Positions 37,798 through 45,273 are shown, counted from the stretch's first letter. The stretch is DNA of 64,000 nucleotides from Geodermatophilus sabuli (GCF_900215145.1 NZ_OBDO01000002.1:466125-530124); one strand, 5' to 3'. A program made the numbers and translations. The notes: a model not told the origin generated them from the letters alone.

Positions 37798-38313
37798 GTG
37801 AGCAGCGCCCTGGACAGCCCCGTCGTCGGCATCGTCATGGGCAGCGACTCCGACTGGCCGATGATGGAGCCCGCGGCGGAGGCGCTCGCCGAGTTCGACC
37901 TCCCGTACGAGGCGCACGTCGTCTCCGCCCACCGCACCCCGCGCCGCATGCTCGACTACGCCGAGTCCGCCGCCGGCCGCGGTCTGCGGGTCGTCATCGC
38001 CGGTGCCGGGGGAGCGGCGCACCTCCCCGGCATGGTCGCGGCCGCGACGCCGCTGCCCGTGATCGGCGTCCCCCGCCCGCTGGACCGCCTCGACGGCCTG
38101 GACAGCCTGCTGTCGATCGTGCAGATGCCGGCCGGGGTGCCGGTGGCGACGGTGTCGATCGGGGGCGGACGCAACGCCGGGTTGCTCGCCGTCCGCATCC
38201 TGGCCGCGGCCGACCCGGAGCTGCGCGCCGCCGTGGAGCGTTTCCAGGCCGAGCTCGCCGACGCCGTCGTCGTCCGCGACGCCGCGCTGCAGGAGCGGCT
38301 CGCCTCCTCCTGA
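37798..38313 (+). CDS. purE: N5-carboxyaminoimidazole ribonucleotide mutase
   Basis: A 171-residue class I PurE that moves the carboxyl group of N5-CAIR to give CAIR. The signature [17 protein letters not shown] with the phosphate-binding Ser/Asp, [10 protein letters not shown] with the catalytic His, and [12 protein letters not shown] are all present. It forms an operon with purK. GTG start. Confidence 0.97.
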   Translation: MSSALDSPVVGIVMGSDSDWPMMEPAAEALAEFDLPYEAHVVSAHRTPRRMLDYAESAAGRGLRVVIAGAGGAAHLPGMVAAATPLPVIGVPRPLDRLDGLDSLLSIVQMPAGVPVATVSIGGGRNAGLLAVRILAAADPELRAAVERFQAELADAVVVRDAALQERLASS

Positions 38314-38349
38314 GGAGGCCGGTGCATCGTCTTCCGGGGCGCGACGTCC

Positions 38350-38361
38350 TACGATCTACCC
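38350..38361 (+). promoter_or_regulatory. -10 element of leaderless acyl-CoA dehydrogenase gene
   Basis: TACGAT (38350-38355), 6 bp before GTG 38362. Confidence 0.5.
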
Positions 38362-39519
38362 GTGGGTAACAACGCCGGCGGGCTGTACGCGCTGACCGAG
38401 GAGCACGACGCGATCCGGGCCGCGGTCCGGGACATCGCCGAGCGGGAGATCGCGCCGCACGCGGCCGAGGTGGATGCCGAGTCCCGCTACCCGGTCGAGG
38501 CGCAGAAGGCGCTGACCGCGGCGGGCTTCCACGCCACCCACATCCCCGAGGCCTACGGCGGCGAGGGCGCGGACCCGATCGCGACCTGCATCGTCATCGA
38601 GGAGGTAGCCCGCGTCGACGCGTCCGCCTCGCTCATCCCGGCGGTCAACAAGCTGGGCTCGATGCCGATCATCCTGTCGGCGTCGGAGGAGCTCAAGCAG
38701 GCCGTGCTGCCCTCCATCGCCGCCGGTGAGGCGATGATCAGCTACGGCCTGTCCGAGCGGGAGGCCGGCTCGGACGCCGCCGCGATGAAGACCCGCGCCC
38801 GCCGCGAGGGCGACAGCTGGGTGCTCAACGGCACCAAGGCGTGGATCACCAACTCCGGGGTCTCCACCTGGTACACGGTCATGGCCGTCACCGACCCCGA
38901 CAAGGGCGCCAACGGCATCTCCGCGTTCGTCGTCCACAAGGACGACCCGGGCTTCGCCGTCGGCCCCAAGGAACGCAAGATGGGCATCAAGGGCTCGCCC
39001 ACCTGCGAGCTGTACTTCACCGACTGCACCATCCCGGCCGACCGCATCATCGGCGAGCCCGGCACCGGCTTCAAGACCGCGCTGCGGACACTGGACTTCA
39101 CCCGTCCCACCATCGGCGCGCAGGCCGTGGGCATCGCCCAGGGCGCGCTGGACGCCGCGGTCGAGTACACCCGCGAGCGCAAGCAGTTCGGCAAGGCCGT
39201 CTCGGACTTCCAGGGCGTGCAGTTCATGCTCGCCGACATGATCATGCAGATCGAGGCCGCCCGGCACCTGGTCTACGTCGCCGCCGCCCGCGGGGAGAAC
39301 GGCGGCCCGGACCTCGCCCGGCTGTGCGCCGCGGCCAAGGCGTTCGCCTCCGACGTCGCGATGAAGGTGACCACCGACGCCGTCCAGCTGTTCGGAGGGG
39401 CCGGGTACACGCAGGACTTCCCGGTCGAGCGGATGATGCGCGACGCCAAGATCACCCAGATCTACGAGGGCACCAACCAGATCCAGCGCATGGTGATCGC
39501 ACGGAGTCTCCTGAAGTAG
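38362..39519 (+). CDS. fadE25: Acyl-CoA dehydrogenase
   Basis: A 385-residue FAD-dependent acyl-CoA dehydrogenase. The FAD/substrate signature YGLSEREAGSDAAAMKTRA and WITNSG are present. The C-terminal ITQIYEGTNQIQRMVIAR holds the catalytic glutamate of short- and medium-chain enzymes. It follows purE in the same order as Rv3274c-Rv3275c of M. tuberculosis, supporting FadE25 orthology. A remnant arsC reading frame from the other strand runs into its 3' end. Confidence 0.95.
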   Translation: MGNNAGGLYALTEEHDAIRAAVRDIAEREIAPHAAEVDAESRYPVEAQKALTAAGFHATHIPEAYGGEGADPIATCIVIEEVARVDASASLIPAVNKLGSMPIILSASEELKQAVLPSIAAGEAMISYGLSEREAGSDAAAMKTRARREGDSWVLNGTKAWITNSGVSTWYTVMAVTDPDKGANGISAFVVHKDDPGFAVGPKERKMGIKGSPTCELYFTDCTIPADRIIGEPGTGFKTALRTLDFTRPTIGAQAVGIAQGALDAAVEYTRERKQFGKAVSDFQGVQFMLADMIMQIEAARHLVYVAAARGENGGPDLARLCAAAKAFASDVAMKVTTDAVQLFGGAGYTQDFPVERMMRDAKITQIYEGTNQIQRMVIARSLLK

Positions 39520-39655
39520 GACGTCGTCCAGCGTTTCCGCAGGTCCAGGCCATGAGAGGGCCCCTGCGGGGACGCCGGTGCCCGTCGCTCGGACGACCAC
39601 CCGCTGCGGTGATCTCGGCACCCGACGGAATCGCGCGGCACGGTTGGTGTGACGC

Positions 39656-39946
39656 CTGTGCGAACAGCCGGCGGACCCGGGTGTCGAGGTCGTCGACGAT
39701 GCGCCGCACGGTGTCGAGGTCCTGTCCCCTCGGGTCGGTGACCTCCCAGTCCTCGTACCGCGTGCCCGGCACGTACGGGCAGGCCTCTCCGCAGCTCAGC
39801 GTGATCTCCACGTCGCCGGCCTCGGCCAGCCCGTGGTCGAGCTTGGTCGGGGTGTGGTCGCCGACCGGCAGGCCCCGCTCCGCCAGCCCCTGCGCGACGA
39901 CCGGGTTGACGGCGGGGCCGGGGTCGGTGGGGCCGGCGGCGGCGAG
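39656..39946 (-). pseudogene. arsC: Arsenate reductase (LMW-phosphatase type) remnant
   Basis: The translated strand contains NPVVAQGLAERGL, LAEAGDVEITLSCGEACPYVPGTRYEDWE (shown in part) and DPRGQDLDTVRRIVDDL: clearly the C-terminal two thirds of an arsenate reductase of the low-molecular-weight phosphatase fold. The N-terminal catalytic loop CxxNAGRSQ is absent. Upstream sequence in this frame runs into the aquaporin-like fragment. Downstream the frame reads past the normal family end to a stop at 39452 inside the acyl-CoA dehydrogenase gene. It cannot make a working reductase. Confidence 0.72.
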
Positions 39947-39947
39947 C

Positions 39948-40112
39948 TCACCGGCGACCGGAGCGGACCACGCCGGAGATGACCAGCAGCAGCGCGAAGG
40001 TGGCCAGCACCGCGCCGGTGATCAGCGCGTTCTCCAGCAGTTGCAGGTCGACGTCGTCCGGGGACAGCCACTGGGTGGCGATGCCGGAGCCGACCACGGT
40101 GGCGACCAGGTC
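39948..40112 (-). pseudogene. Aquaporin (MIP)-like N-terminal fragment
   Basis: Immediately after the arsR stop, a 54-codon open stretch reads DLVATVVGSGIATQWLS, DDVDLQLLENALITGA and ends SGVVRSGRR. The first part matches the first helix and loop of the MIP channels that occur in actinobacterial ars operons. It has no initiator region and lacks both NPA motifs, so it is a fragment. The C-terminal helix (VLATFALLLVI) may come from this gene or from a deletion joint. Confidence 0.55.
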
Positions 40113-40467
40113 AGCGGGTCGCCAGCGCGCCGCGCAGGGCCTCCAGCGCGGCGGGGACGACGGCGTACCAGACGTTGCGGCCGCGCTTCTCGCCGGTGGC
40201 CAGCCCGCTCTCGACCAGGATCCGCAGGTGGTGGCTGACGGTGCCCTGGGTGCGGCCGACCGGTTCGGTGAGGTCGCACACGCAGATCGCGCCGCCGTCG
40301 GCGGTGGCCAGTAGCGACAGCAGCTGCAGGCGCACCGGATCGCCCAGCGCGGCGAACTGCTTCGCCAGGGTCTTCGCGTCAGGCGCGGACAGCACCTCGG
40401 CGGTCAGCGGCGCGCAGCAGGCGGTCACCTCGGGCTGGTCGAGCACCGGCAGCTCGCGCACGGTCAT
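40111..40467 (-). CDS. arsR: ArsR/SmtB-family As(III)-type repressor
   Basis: A 118-residue winged-helix repressor. ALGDPVRLQLLSLL and GTVSHHLRILVESGL are the DNA-binding helices. Metal-binding cysteines are seen as C17-C18 (TACCAPL) and the alpha-3 motif ICVCDLT (C62, C64), the usual arsenite/cadmium site. It is divergent from the CadI/ArsI gene, with a 20-bp palindrome between them. Its former operon partners downstream are only fragments. ATG 40467 is preferred over a longer start that would run through the operator. Confidence 0.92.
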   Translation of the reverse strand: MTVRELPVLDQPEVTACCAPLTAEVLSAPDAKTLAKQFAALGDPVRLQLLSLLATADGGAICVCDLTEPVGRTQGTVSHHLRILVESGLATGEKRGRNVWYAVVPAALEALRGALATR

Positions 40468-40506
40468 CGGGTCGCTCTCCTCGTCGTCGTGGCCGCTCTC
40501 GCGAAC

Positions 40507-40526
40507 CCATTGACAGCTGTCAATGG
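40507..40526. promoter_or_regulatory. ArsR operator palindrome
   Basis: CCATTGACAGCTGTCAATGG is a perfect 20-bp palindrome between divergent arsR and cadI/arsI. A second half-site, GTCAATGG, recurs at 40554-40561 closer to cadI. It also contains a TTGACA that could act as a -35. Confidence 0.72.
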
Positions 40527-40596
40527 TAGCGGCACAGTGACTCATCAACAACCGTCAATGGTTTGAGCGTTCGTGCCAACGACCGGGAGGTCACCC

Positions 40597-41127
40597 ATGT
40601 CCCGCATCCAGCTAGCCCTCAACGTCGACGACGTCGAGGCCGCCACCGCCTTCTACGCCAAGCTGTTCGGCACCGAGCCGGCCAAGACCCGGCCCGGGTA
40701 CGCGAACTTCGCGATCGCCGACCCGCCGCTGAAGCTGGTGCTGCTGGAGAACCCCGGCACAGGCGGCACCCTGAACCACCTCGGCATCGAGGTGGCCGAC
40801 GTCGAGACTGTCGACGCCGAGCAGACCCGCCTGGCCGCGGTCGGCCTGGCCTCGACCGAGGAGCGCGACTCCACCTGCTGCTACGCCGAGCAGACCAAGT
40901 TCTGGGTCGAGAACACCCCCGACGACGTGCGCTTCGAGATCTACACGGTCCTGGCCGACTCGCAGACGTTCTTCGGCGACGCCGCCCCCGCGGCCACCCG
41001 GACCGGCGGCGACACCACCCCTGCGCCGGCCTGCTGCACCCCCGCCGCCTCGGCGGAGACCCCCGAGCCCGCCGCCGGCGACTCGTCCACTTCCGCAACC
41101 CCGGCCGCCTCGCCCGCCTGCTGCTGA
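40597..41127 (+). CDS. cadI: ArsI/CadI-family VOC metalloenzyme
   Basis: A 176-residue VOC-fold protein. The core (RIQLALNVDDVEAATAFYAKLFGTEPAK, LNHLGIEV, STCCYAEQTKFWVENTPD, RFEIYTVLAD; given in parts) matches CadI/ArsI, the latter being an Fe(II) C-As lyase that demethylates organoarsenicals. The vicinal cysteine pair in TCCYAEQ is the ArsI substrate site. The C-terminal tail of ~50 residues is unusual, with three CC pairs-type elements (PACCTPA, ending SPACC). ATG 40597 has GGGAGG 8 bp upstream. Confidence 0.9.
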   Translation: MSRIQLALNVDDVEAATAFYAKLFGTEPAKTRPGYANFAIADPPLKLVLLENPGTGGTLNHLGIEVADVETVDAEQTRLAAVGLASTEERDSTCCYAEQTKFWVENTPDDVRFEIYTVLADSQTFFGDAAPAATRTGGDTTPAPACCTPAASAETPEPAAGDSSTSATPAASPACC

Positions 41128-41147
41128 CCCTGACATGGAGAACGACC

Positions 41148-41231
41148 ATGACCACGCCCTACGTCGAGCTGCTCGCCGCCGACCGCGGCCGGGAGCTGCG
41201 TCGGGAGGGCGCCGCGCCCTGCTGCGCGTGA
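41148..41231 (+). CDS. 27-residue peptide ending in a CC pair
   Basis: A short frame MTTPYVELLAADRGR...GAAPCCA with GGAG 7 bp before its ATG, 20 bp after the cadI stop. Its TGA overlaps the GTG of the acetyltransferase gene (GTGA), the same coupling used by real genes here. It may be a coupling leader, a small thiol peptide or a truncated gene; no family is recognised. Confidence 0.45.
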   Translation: MTTPYVELLAADRGRELRREGAAPCCA

Positions 41232-41713
41232 TCACCACCCCGCGCGAGGTCCCGCCGGCGCTCGTCCGCAAGGCGACACCGGCGGACCTCGCCGTCATCT
41301 CTGACCTCCTCGCCGCCGCCGGGCTGCCGCTGGCCGGCCTGCACAACGCCGCGCACGTCCTGGTCGCCGACGCCGCCGGGACGCTCGCTGGCACCGTCGC
41401 GCTCGAGCGGCACGGCAGTGGGGACGCCACCGCCTTCTTGCTGCGGTCGGTCGCCGTGGCGCCGGCGTGGCGCGGGCGCGGTGTCGGCGCCACGCTCACC
41501 GCCGCGGCCCTGGCCCTGGTCGATGACGTCGGCGCCCCGGTCGGCCTGCTCACCGAGACCGCCGCCGGCTACTTCCCGCGGTTCGGCTTCACCCCGGTTG
41601 ACCGCGACCAGCTGCCCGCGGCGCTGAGTGCCTCCGCTGAGCTGCGCGGCGCCTGCCCCGCCTCGGCCCACGCGCTGCTCCGCCCGGTCACCGACGCCAC
41701 CGAGGGGAGGTGA
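41228..41713 (+). CDS. arsN2: GNAT acetyltransferase, ArsN2-like
   Basis: A 161-residue N-acetyltransferase. VRKATPADLAVISDLLAAAGLPLAGL is the ArsN-type N-terminus, and SVAVAPAWRGRGVGATL is the acetyl-CoA pyrophosphate loop. TETAAGYFPRFGFTPVDR is typical of the ArsN2 group, whose members detoxify arsinothricin or related amino-acid organoarsenicals. The position after CadI/ArsI supports an organoarsenical role. The GTG start is coupled to the 27-residue peptide. Confidence 0.85.
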   Translation: MITTPREVPPALVRKATPADLAVISDLLAAAGLPLAGLHNAAHVLVADAAGTLAGTVALERHGSGDATAFLLRSVAVAPAWRGRGVGATLTAAALALVDDVGAPVGLLTETAAGYFPRFGFTPVDRDQLPAALSASAELRGACPASAHALLRPVTDATEGR

Positions 41714-41719
41714 CCTGCC

Positions 41720-41779
41720 ATGAACGACGAGTGCTGCGAGGGCTGCACCACCGAGGAGTGCGGCACCGGCTGCTGCTGA
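41720..41779 (+). CDS. 19-residue cysteine-rich micro-peptide
   Basis: MNDECCEGCTTEECGTGCC: six cysteines in 19 residues, arranged CC-x2-C-x4-C-x3-CC, with acidic spacers. A GGGAGG lies 11 bp before the ATG, which is 6 bp after the arsN2 stop. A strong hairpin begins 8 bp after its TGA, so it is the last gene of the cadI operon. The composition suggests a metal- or metalloid-binding thiolate peptide; no known family is recognised. Confidence 0.6.
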   Translation: MNDECCEGCTTEECGTGCC

Positions 41780-41786
41780 CACCGCG

Positions 41787-41825
41787 ACGACGACCCCCCG
41801 CTGCGCCGGAGCGGGGGGTCGTCGT
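41787..41825 (+). terminator. Strong hairpin terminator of the cadI operon
   Basis: ACGACGACCCCCCGCT (41787-41802) pairs perfectly over 16 bp with 41810-41825, loop 7 nt. It lies directly after the Cys-rich peptide. Confidence 0.8.
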
Positions 41826-41865
41826 GCATGGCGGGCCGCTGAACCCAGCTGCCCACTACGGGCGC

Positions 41866-41887
41866 TATCATCGGTTGCAAACGATGA
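41866..41887 (+). promoter_or_regulatory. Promoter/operator of the CmtR-like gene
   Basis: Inverted repeat TCATCG (41868-41873) - 8 bp - CGATGA (41882-41887) overlaps a -10-like TATCAT (41866-41871), 13 bp before the GTG start. An autoregulatory ArsR-family site is likely. Confidence 0.55.
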
Positions 41888-41899
41888 AAGGCCGATGCT

Positions 41900-42274
41900 G
41901 TGGACACGACGACGACCCAGAACCGGGAGACCGGGCTGGACGAGGCGGCGGCGCTGTCGGCGGCCACCTGCCTGTTCCGCAGCCTGGGCGAGCCGGCCCG
42001 GCTGGCGATCGTGCGCCACCTGGCCCTCGGTGAGCACAAGGTCGTGGAGCTGACCCGCCATCTCGGCCTGGCCCAGTCGACGGTGTCGGCGCACCTGGCC
42101 TGCCTGAAGGACTGCGGCCTGGTGACCTCCCGCCCGCAGGGCCGGGCGTCGCTGTGGGCGCTGACCTCGACGCCGGAGGTCCTGGGGCTCTTGGCCGCCG
42201 CCGAGCGACTGCTGGCAGCCACCGGCGACGCGGTCACCCTGTGCCCGACGTACGGCGAGGCGGCGGCCCGGTGA
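41900..42274 (+). CDS. cmtR: ArsR/SmtB-family regulator, CmtR-like Cd/Pb sensor
   Basis: A 124-residue winged-helix repressor. FRSLGEPARLAIVRHLALGEH and AQSTVSAHLACLKDCGLV contain the DNA-reading helix. Cysteines C68 and C72 within that helix plus C115 near the C-terminus reproduce the CmtR pattern of M. tuberculosis (C57, C61, C102), which senses Cd(II) and Pb(II). It is cotranslated by GTGA overlap with a CDF-type exporter, its likely target. GTG start. Confidence 0.88.
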   Translation: MDTTTTQNRETGLDEAAALSAATCLFRSLGEPARLAIVRHLALGEHKVVELTRHLGLAQSTVSAHLACLKDCGLVTSRPQGRASLWALTSTPEVLGLLAAAERLLAATGDAVTLCPTYGEAAAR

Positions 42275-43029
42275 GCGCCTCATCGACCGTCGCGTCCCCG
42301 ACCGCGGCCCAGCGGGCCCACCTGGGTCGCCGCGCGCAGCTGCTGGCCGGCGCCAGCGTCACCTACAACATCGTCGAGGCGGTCATCGCGATCGCCGCCG
42401 GGGTGGTCGCCGGGTCGGTCGCGCTGGTCGGGTTCGGCCTGGACTCCGTCGTCGAGGTGTCCAGCGGCCTGATCATCCTGTGGCAGTTCCGCCACCGGAT
42501 GCCGGAGACCCGGGAACGGCAGGCGCTGCGGCTGATGGCCTTCTCGTTCTTCACGCTGGCCGCCTACGTGGTGTTCGAGTCGGTGCGCGCCCTGTTCTTC
42601 GGCGGCGAGCCCGACGTCTCTCCGATCGGCATCGGCCTGGCGGCCGCGTCGCTGGTGATCATGCCGTTCCTGTCCTGGGCGCAGCGGCGCACCGGCAAGG
42701 CGTTGGGCTCCAACGCCGTCGTCGCCGACTCCACCCAGACCCTGCTGTGCACCTACCTGAGCGCGGTTCTCCTCGTCGGCCTGGTGCTCAACGCCACCCT
42801 CGGCTGGAGCTGGGCCGACCCGGTCGCCGGCCTGGTCATCGCCGCCGTGGCCGTCCGCGAGGGCCTCGAGGCGTGGCGAGGCGAGGGCTGCTGCGCTCCG
42901 CCCCGCCTCGGCGCGGACACCGACGGCGACGCCTGCGGCTGCGGGCCCGGCTGCACCGACGCGTGCTGCGCGCACGATGCGCCGGCACCGCAGACCCTGA
43001 CCATCACGCCCGGGGAGCAGCTCCGATGA
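42271..43029 (+). CDS. Cation diffusion facilitator-family transporter with Cys-rich tail
   Basis: A 252-residue membrane protein with about six helices. VGFGLDSVVEVSSGLIILWQF and VVADSTQTLLCTYLS hold the CDF-type metal-site acidic residues (helices 2 and 5). The usual cytoplasmic domain is replaced by a ~50-residue tail with EGCCAPPR, DACGCGPGC and DACCAHD, nine cysteines that could bind thiophilic metal. Together with CmtR-like regulation this suggests Cd/Pb/Zn efflux. It overlaps the next gene by 4 bp. Confidence 0.87.
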   Translation: MSASSTVASPTAAQRAHLGRRAQLLAGASVTYNIVEAVIAIAAGVVAGSVALVGFGLDSVVEVSSGLIILWQFRHRMPETRERQALRLMAFSFFTLAAYVVFESVRALFFGGEPDVSPIGIGLAAASLVIMPFLSWAQRRTGKALGSNAVVADSTQTLLCTYLSAVLLVGLVLNATLGWSWADPVAGLVIAAVAVREGLEAWRGEGCCAPPRLGADTDGDACGCGPGCTDACCAHDAPAPQTLTITPGEQLR

Positions 43030-43655
43030 CCACCGCCGCGCTCGTCCTCTACGTGCTCGCGCTCGTCGTCCTGTTCGGCGTGCGCTCGGCGGTGCAGCAC
43101 CGCCGCACCGGGTCCACCGGCTTCAAGGGCATCTCCGGAACCCCGGCCGAGCCGGAGTGGTGGGGCGGTGTGCTGTTCGTCGTCGCGATGGTCGCGGGCC
43201 TGGCGGGGCCGTTGATGGCCGTCCTCGGCGTGACCCCGATCGATCCGCCGGCCGCGCTGCAGGCCGCCGGTCTGGTGGTCGCGCTGGCCGGGTTCGCCGC
43301 GACGCTGGCCGCCCAGACCGGCATGGGCGCCTCCTGGCGCATCGGCGTCGATTCGACCGAGCGCACCGAGCTGGTCACCTCGGGCCCGCTGTTCGGTGCG
43401 GTGCGCAACCCGATCTTCACCGCGATGGTCACCGCCCAGGCCGGGAACGTGCTGATGGTGCCCACCTGGGTCACCGTGGCCGCGCTGACCGCACTCGTGG
43501 CCGCGGTGCAGCTCCAGGTTCGGAGTGCCGAGGAGCCACACCTGCTCCGGGTGCACGGCGCGGCCTACGCCGACTACGCCGCTCGGACCGGCCGCTTCGT
43601 GCCCGGAATCGGCCGCCTGACCCGCGCCGCCGCCGGCGAGCGCGCCCCGGCCTGA
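43026..43655 (+). CDS. Isoprenylcysteine carboxyl methyltransferase (ICMT)-like membrane protein
   Basis: A 209-residue protein with about five transmembrane segments. The C-terminal SGPLFGAVRNPIFTAMVTAQAG, then EEPHLLRVHGAAYADYAARTGRFVPG, is the ICMT/PEMT-type SAM-binding pattern (RNPxY-like and EExxLxxxHGxxYxxY). Such proteins often accompany metal-resistance genes in bacteria, with unknown substrate. ATGA overlap with the CDF gene places it in the cmtR operon. Confidence 0.83.
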   Translation: MTTAALVLYVLALVVLFGVRSAVQHRRTGSTGFKGISGTPAEPEWWGGVLFVVAMVAGLAGPLMAVLGVTPIDPPAALQAAGLVVALAGFAATLAAQTGMGASWRIGVDSTERTELVTSGPLFGAVRNPIFTAMVTAQAGNVLMVPTWVTVAALTALVAAVQLQVRSAEEPHLLRVHGAAYADYAARTGRFVPGIGRLTRAAAGERAPA

Positions 43656-43731
43656 CCGGCGGCGACCGAGCCCCGCTGGGACCGACGTCTCGCCGCCTCC
43701 GTCGGTGCTGATGGTAGGACTGCCTGCCGTG

Positions 43732-43774
43732 GTCAGCGCATCGACAGCGCCACGACAGCGGGCTGCAGCAGCGT
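43732..43774 (+). promoter_or_regulatory. SARP-type operator/promoter, site A
   Basis: Heptamers GTCAGCG (43732), GACAGCG (43743) and GACAGCG (43754) at exact 11-bp steps; 8 bp after the last comes CAGCGT (43769-43774), a weak -10 with A2 and T6. This is the known layout of SARP-activated promoters. Confidence 0.75.
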
Positions 43775-43813
43775 TCCCGGCAGCGTCATCCCACCCCGTC
43801 GAGAGGCCGCACG

Positions 43814-45178
43814 ATGACCACAACCGCTGCGGCCGCCTCGGCGGCCGTGTCCACCGCCGGCCGCGGCACCCGCCGCGGCCACATCCGGCTGATCATCGCC
43901 GGATCGCTGCTCATCGGCCTGGTGCTGGCCGCCGTCCTGACCCTGATCGTGTTCGGCGGCGGATCCGAGGCCGTCCTCACCGGGTCGGCGCTGCTCGGCT
44001 TCGCGGCCGGCTGGGCGATGCTGGCGGGGCTCACCTCCCGGCGGACGACCCAGTCCCAGCGGTGGGCGTGGGTTCCGGCGGCCGCGCTGGGCGTCACCGC
44101 CGTGGGGCTGCTGGTGACGACTCCGGGCGACCGGGTGCTGACCGCCGCCGGCTGGGTGTGGCCGCCGCTGCTGCTCGCGCTCGCCGTGTGGATGGGGATC
44201 CGGGTGCGCCGCTCCCTGGCCGCCGGCAGCGGCCGCTGGCTGCTCTACCCCGTCGTGGCGGTGATGGCCGCCGCGGCCGTCGGCGGCGCCGTCGAGACCG
44301 TCGGCCTGGCCTCCGATCAGCGCAGCTACGCGATGCCCGGCCGGCTCTACGACGTCGGCGGCCACCGGCTGCACCTGAACTGCACGGGCTCCGGCGGCCC
44401 CACCGTCGTGCTGATGAGCGGGCTGGGTGGGTTCTCGACGGGCTGGGCCCGGATCGCGCCGCCCGTTGCGGGCACCACCCGGGTCTGCGCGTACGACCGC
44501 GCCGGGCAGGGCTGGAGCGAGGACACCCCCGAGGCGCAGGACGCGCTGGCCGTCGCCGCCGACTTGCACACCCTGCTGGCCCGCGCCGGCGAGCAGGGCC
44601 CGTACGTGCTGGTCGGGCACTCGATCGGTGGGGACCACGCGATGGTCTACGCCGACCGCTACCCCGAGCAGGTCGCCGGGATGGTCCTACTGGACGCCAC
44701 CAACCCCTACGGGGCCACGGCCGACGGTGCGGCCCACGCCGGTCCGCCCAGCGCGGTCGCGATGCTGCCCAGCGTGGCGCGCCTCGGCGTCGGGCGGCTG
44801 CTGCCGACCTCCTTCTGGTCCGCCCTGCCCGAGCCGGCCGCGAGTCAGGTCCGGGCCTTCGGCGCCAGCCCGCGTGGGTGGCGCAACACCGTCGCCGAGT
44901 ACACCACCCTGCCCGCGCTGCTCACCCAGGCCCAGGGGCTGTCCACCCTCGGCAGCGCGCCGCTGGTGGTGCTCACCGCCGCCGAACACGTCACCGATCC
45001 GGTCTGGGCGGACGCCCACAACCGGATGGCCGAGCTGTCGACGAACAGCAGCCAGCGCTCGGCGGACGCCTCGCACACCGGCCTGCTGGACGAGGAAGGC
45101 GGCGCCGCCGACTCCGCGAACGCCATCGACGACGTCGTGCAGGCCGTGCGCACCGGCACCAGCGTTCTGCCCGACTGA
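43814..45178 (+). CDS. Membrane-anchored alpha/beta hydrolase
   Basis: A 454-residue protein. The N-terminal ~160 residues have four or five hydrophobic helices (HIRLIIAGSLLIGLVLAAVLTLIVF and further). The alpha/beta hydrolase domain follows: GGPTVVLMSGLGGFSTGW as the oxyanion region, GHSIGGDHA as the nucleophile elbow (Ser near residue 271), and a C-terminal His in ASHTGL. The domain probably faces outside. Site A of the SARP-type operators lies 40 bp upstream and a strong hairpin follows 55 bp after the stop, so it is a single-gene unit. Confidence 0.86.
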   Translation: MTTTAAAASAAVSTAGRGTRRGHIRLIIAGSLLIGLVLAAVLTLIVFGGGSEAVLTGSALLGFAAGWAMLAGLTSRRTTQSQRWAWVPAAALGVTAVGLLVTTPGDRVLTAAGWVWPPLLLALAVWMGIRVRRSLAAGSGRWLLYPVVAVMAAAAVGGAVETVGLASDQRSYAMPGRLYDVGGHRLHLNCTGSGGPTVVLMSGLGGFSTGWARIAPPVAGTTRVCAYDRAGQGWSEDTPEAQDALAVAADLHTLLARAGEQGPYVLVGHSIGGDHAMVYADRYPEQVAGMVLLDATNPYGATADGAAHAGPPSAVAMLPSVARLGVGRLLPTSFWSALPEPAASQVRAFGASPRGWRNTVAEYTTLPALLTQAQGLSTLGSAPLVVLTAAEHVTDPVWADAHNRMAELSTNSSQRSADASHTGLLDEEGGAADSANAIDDVVQAVRTGTSVLPD

Positions 45179-45233
45179 CCGGCCGCAGCCACCAGCGCCG
45201 GGGCAGGTGGGCGTCGGCGGGATCGCCCTTCGA

Positions 45234-45273
45234 CGGCCGGTAGCCGCGGGATCCGTCCCACGGCTACCGGCCG
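45234..45273 (+). terminator. Hairpin terminator after alpha/beta hydrolase
   Basis: CGGCCGGTAGCCG (45234-45246) pairs with 45261-45273; the stem continues 4 bp after one mismatch to a 4-nt loop. Confidence 0.75.

Noticed and set aside
39452..39655. The open 3' extension of the arsC remnant as coding sequence
   Set aside because: It runs past the family's normal end into the acyl-CoA dehydrogenase gene on the other strand and has no similarity to any domain I recognise.
40573..40596. GTG at 40573 as the cadI start
   Set aside because: It would add eight residues not seen in the family; ATG 40597 has GGGAGG at good distance.
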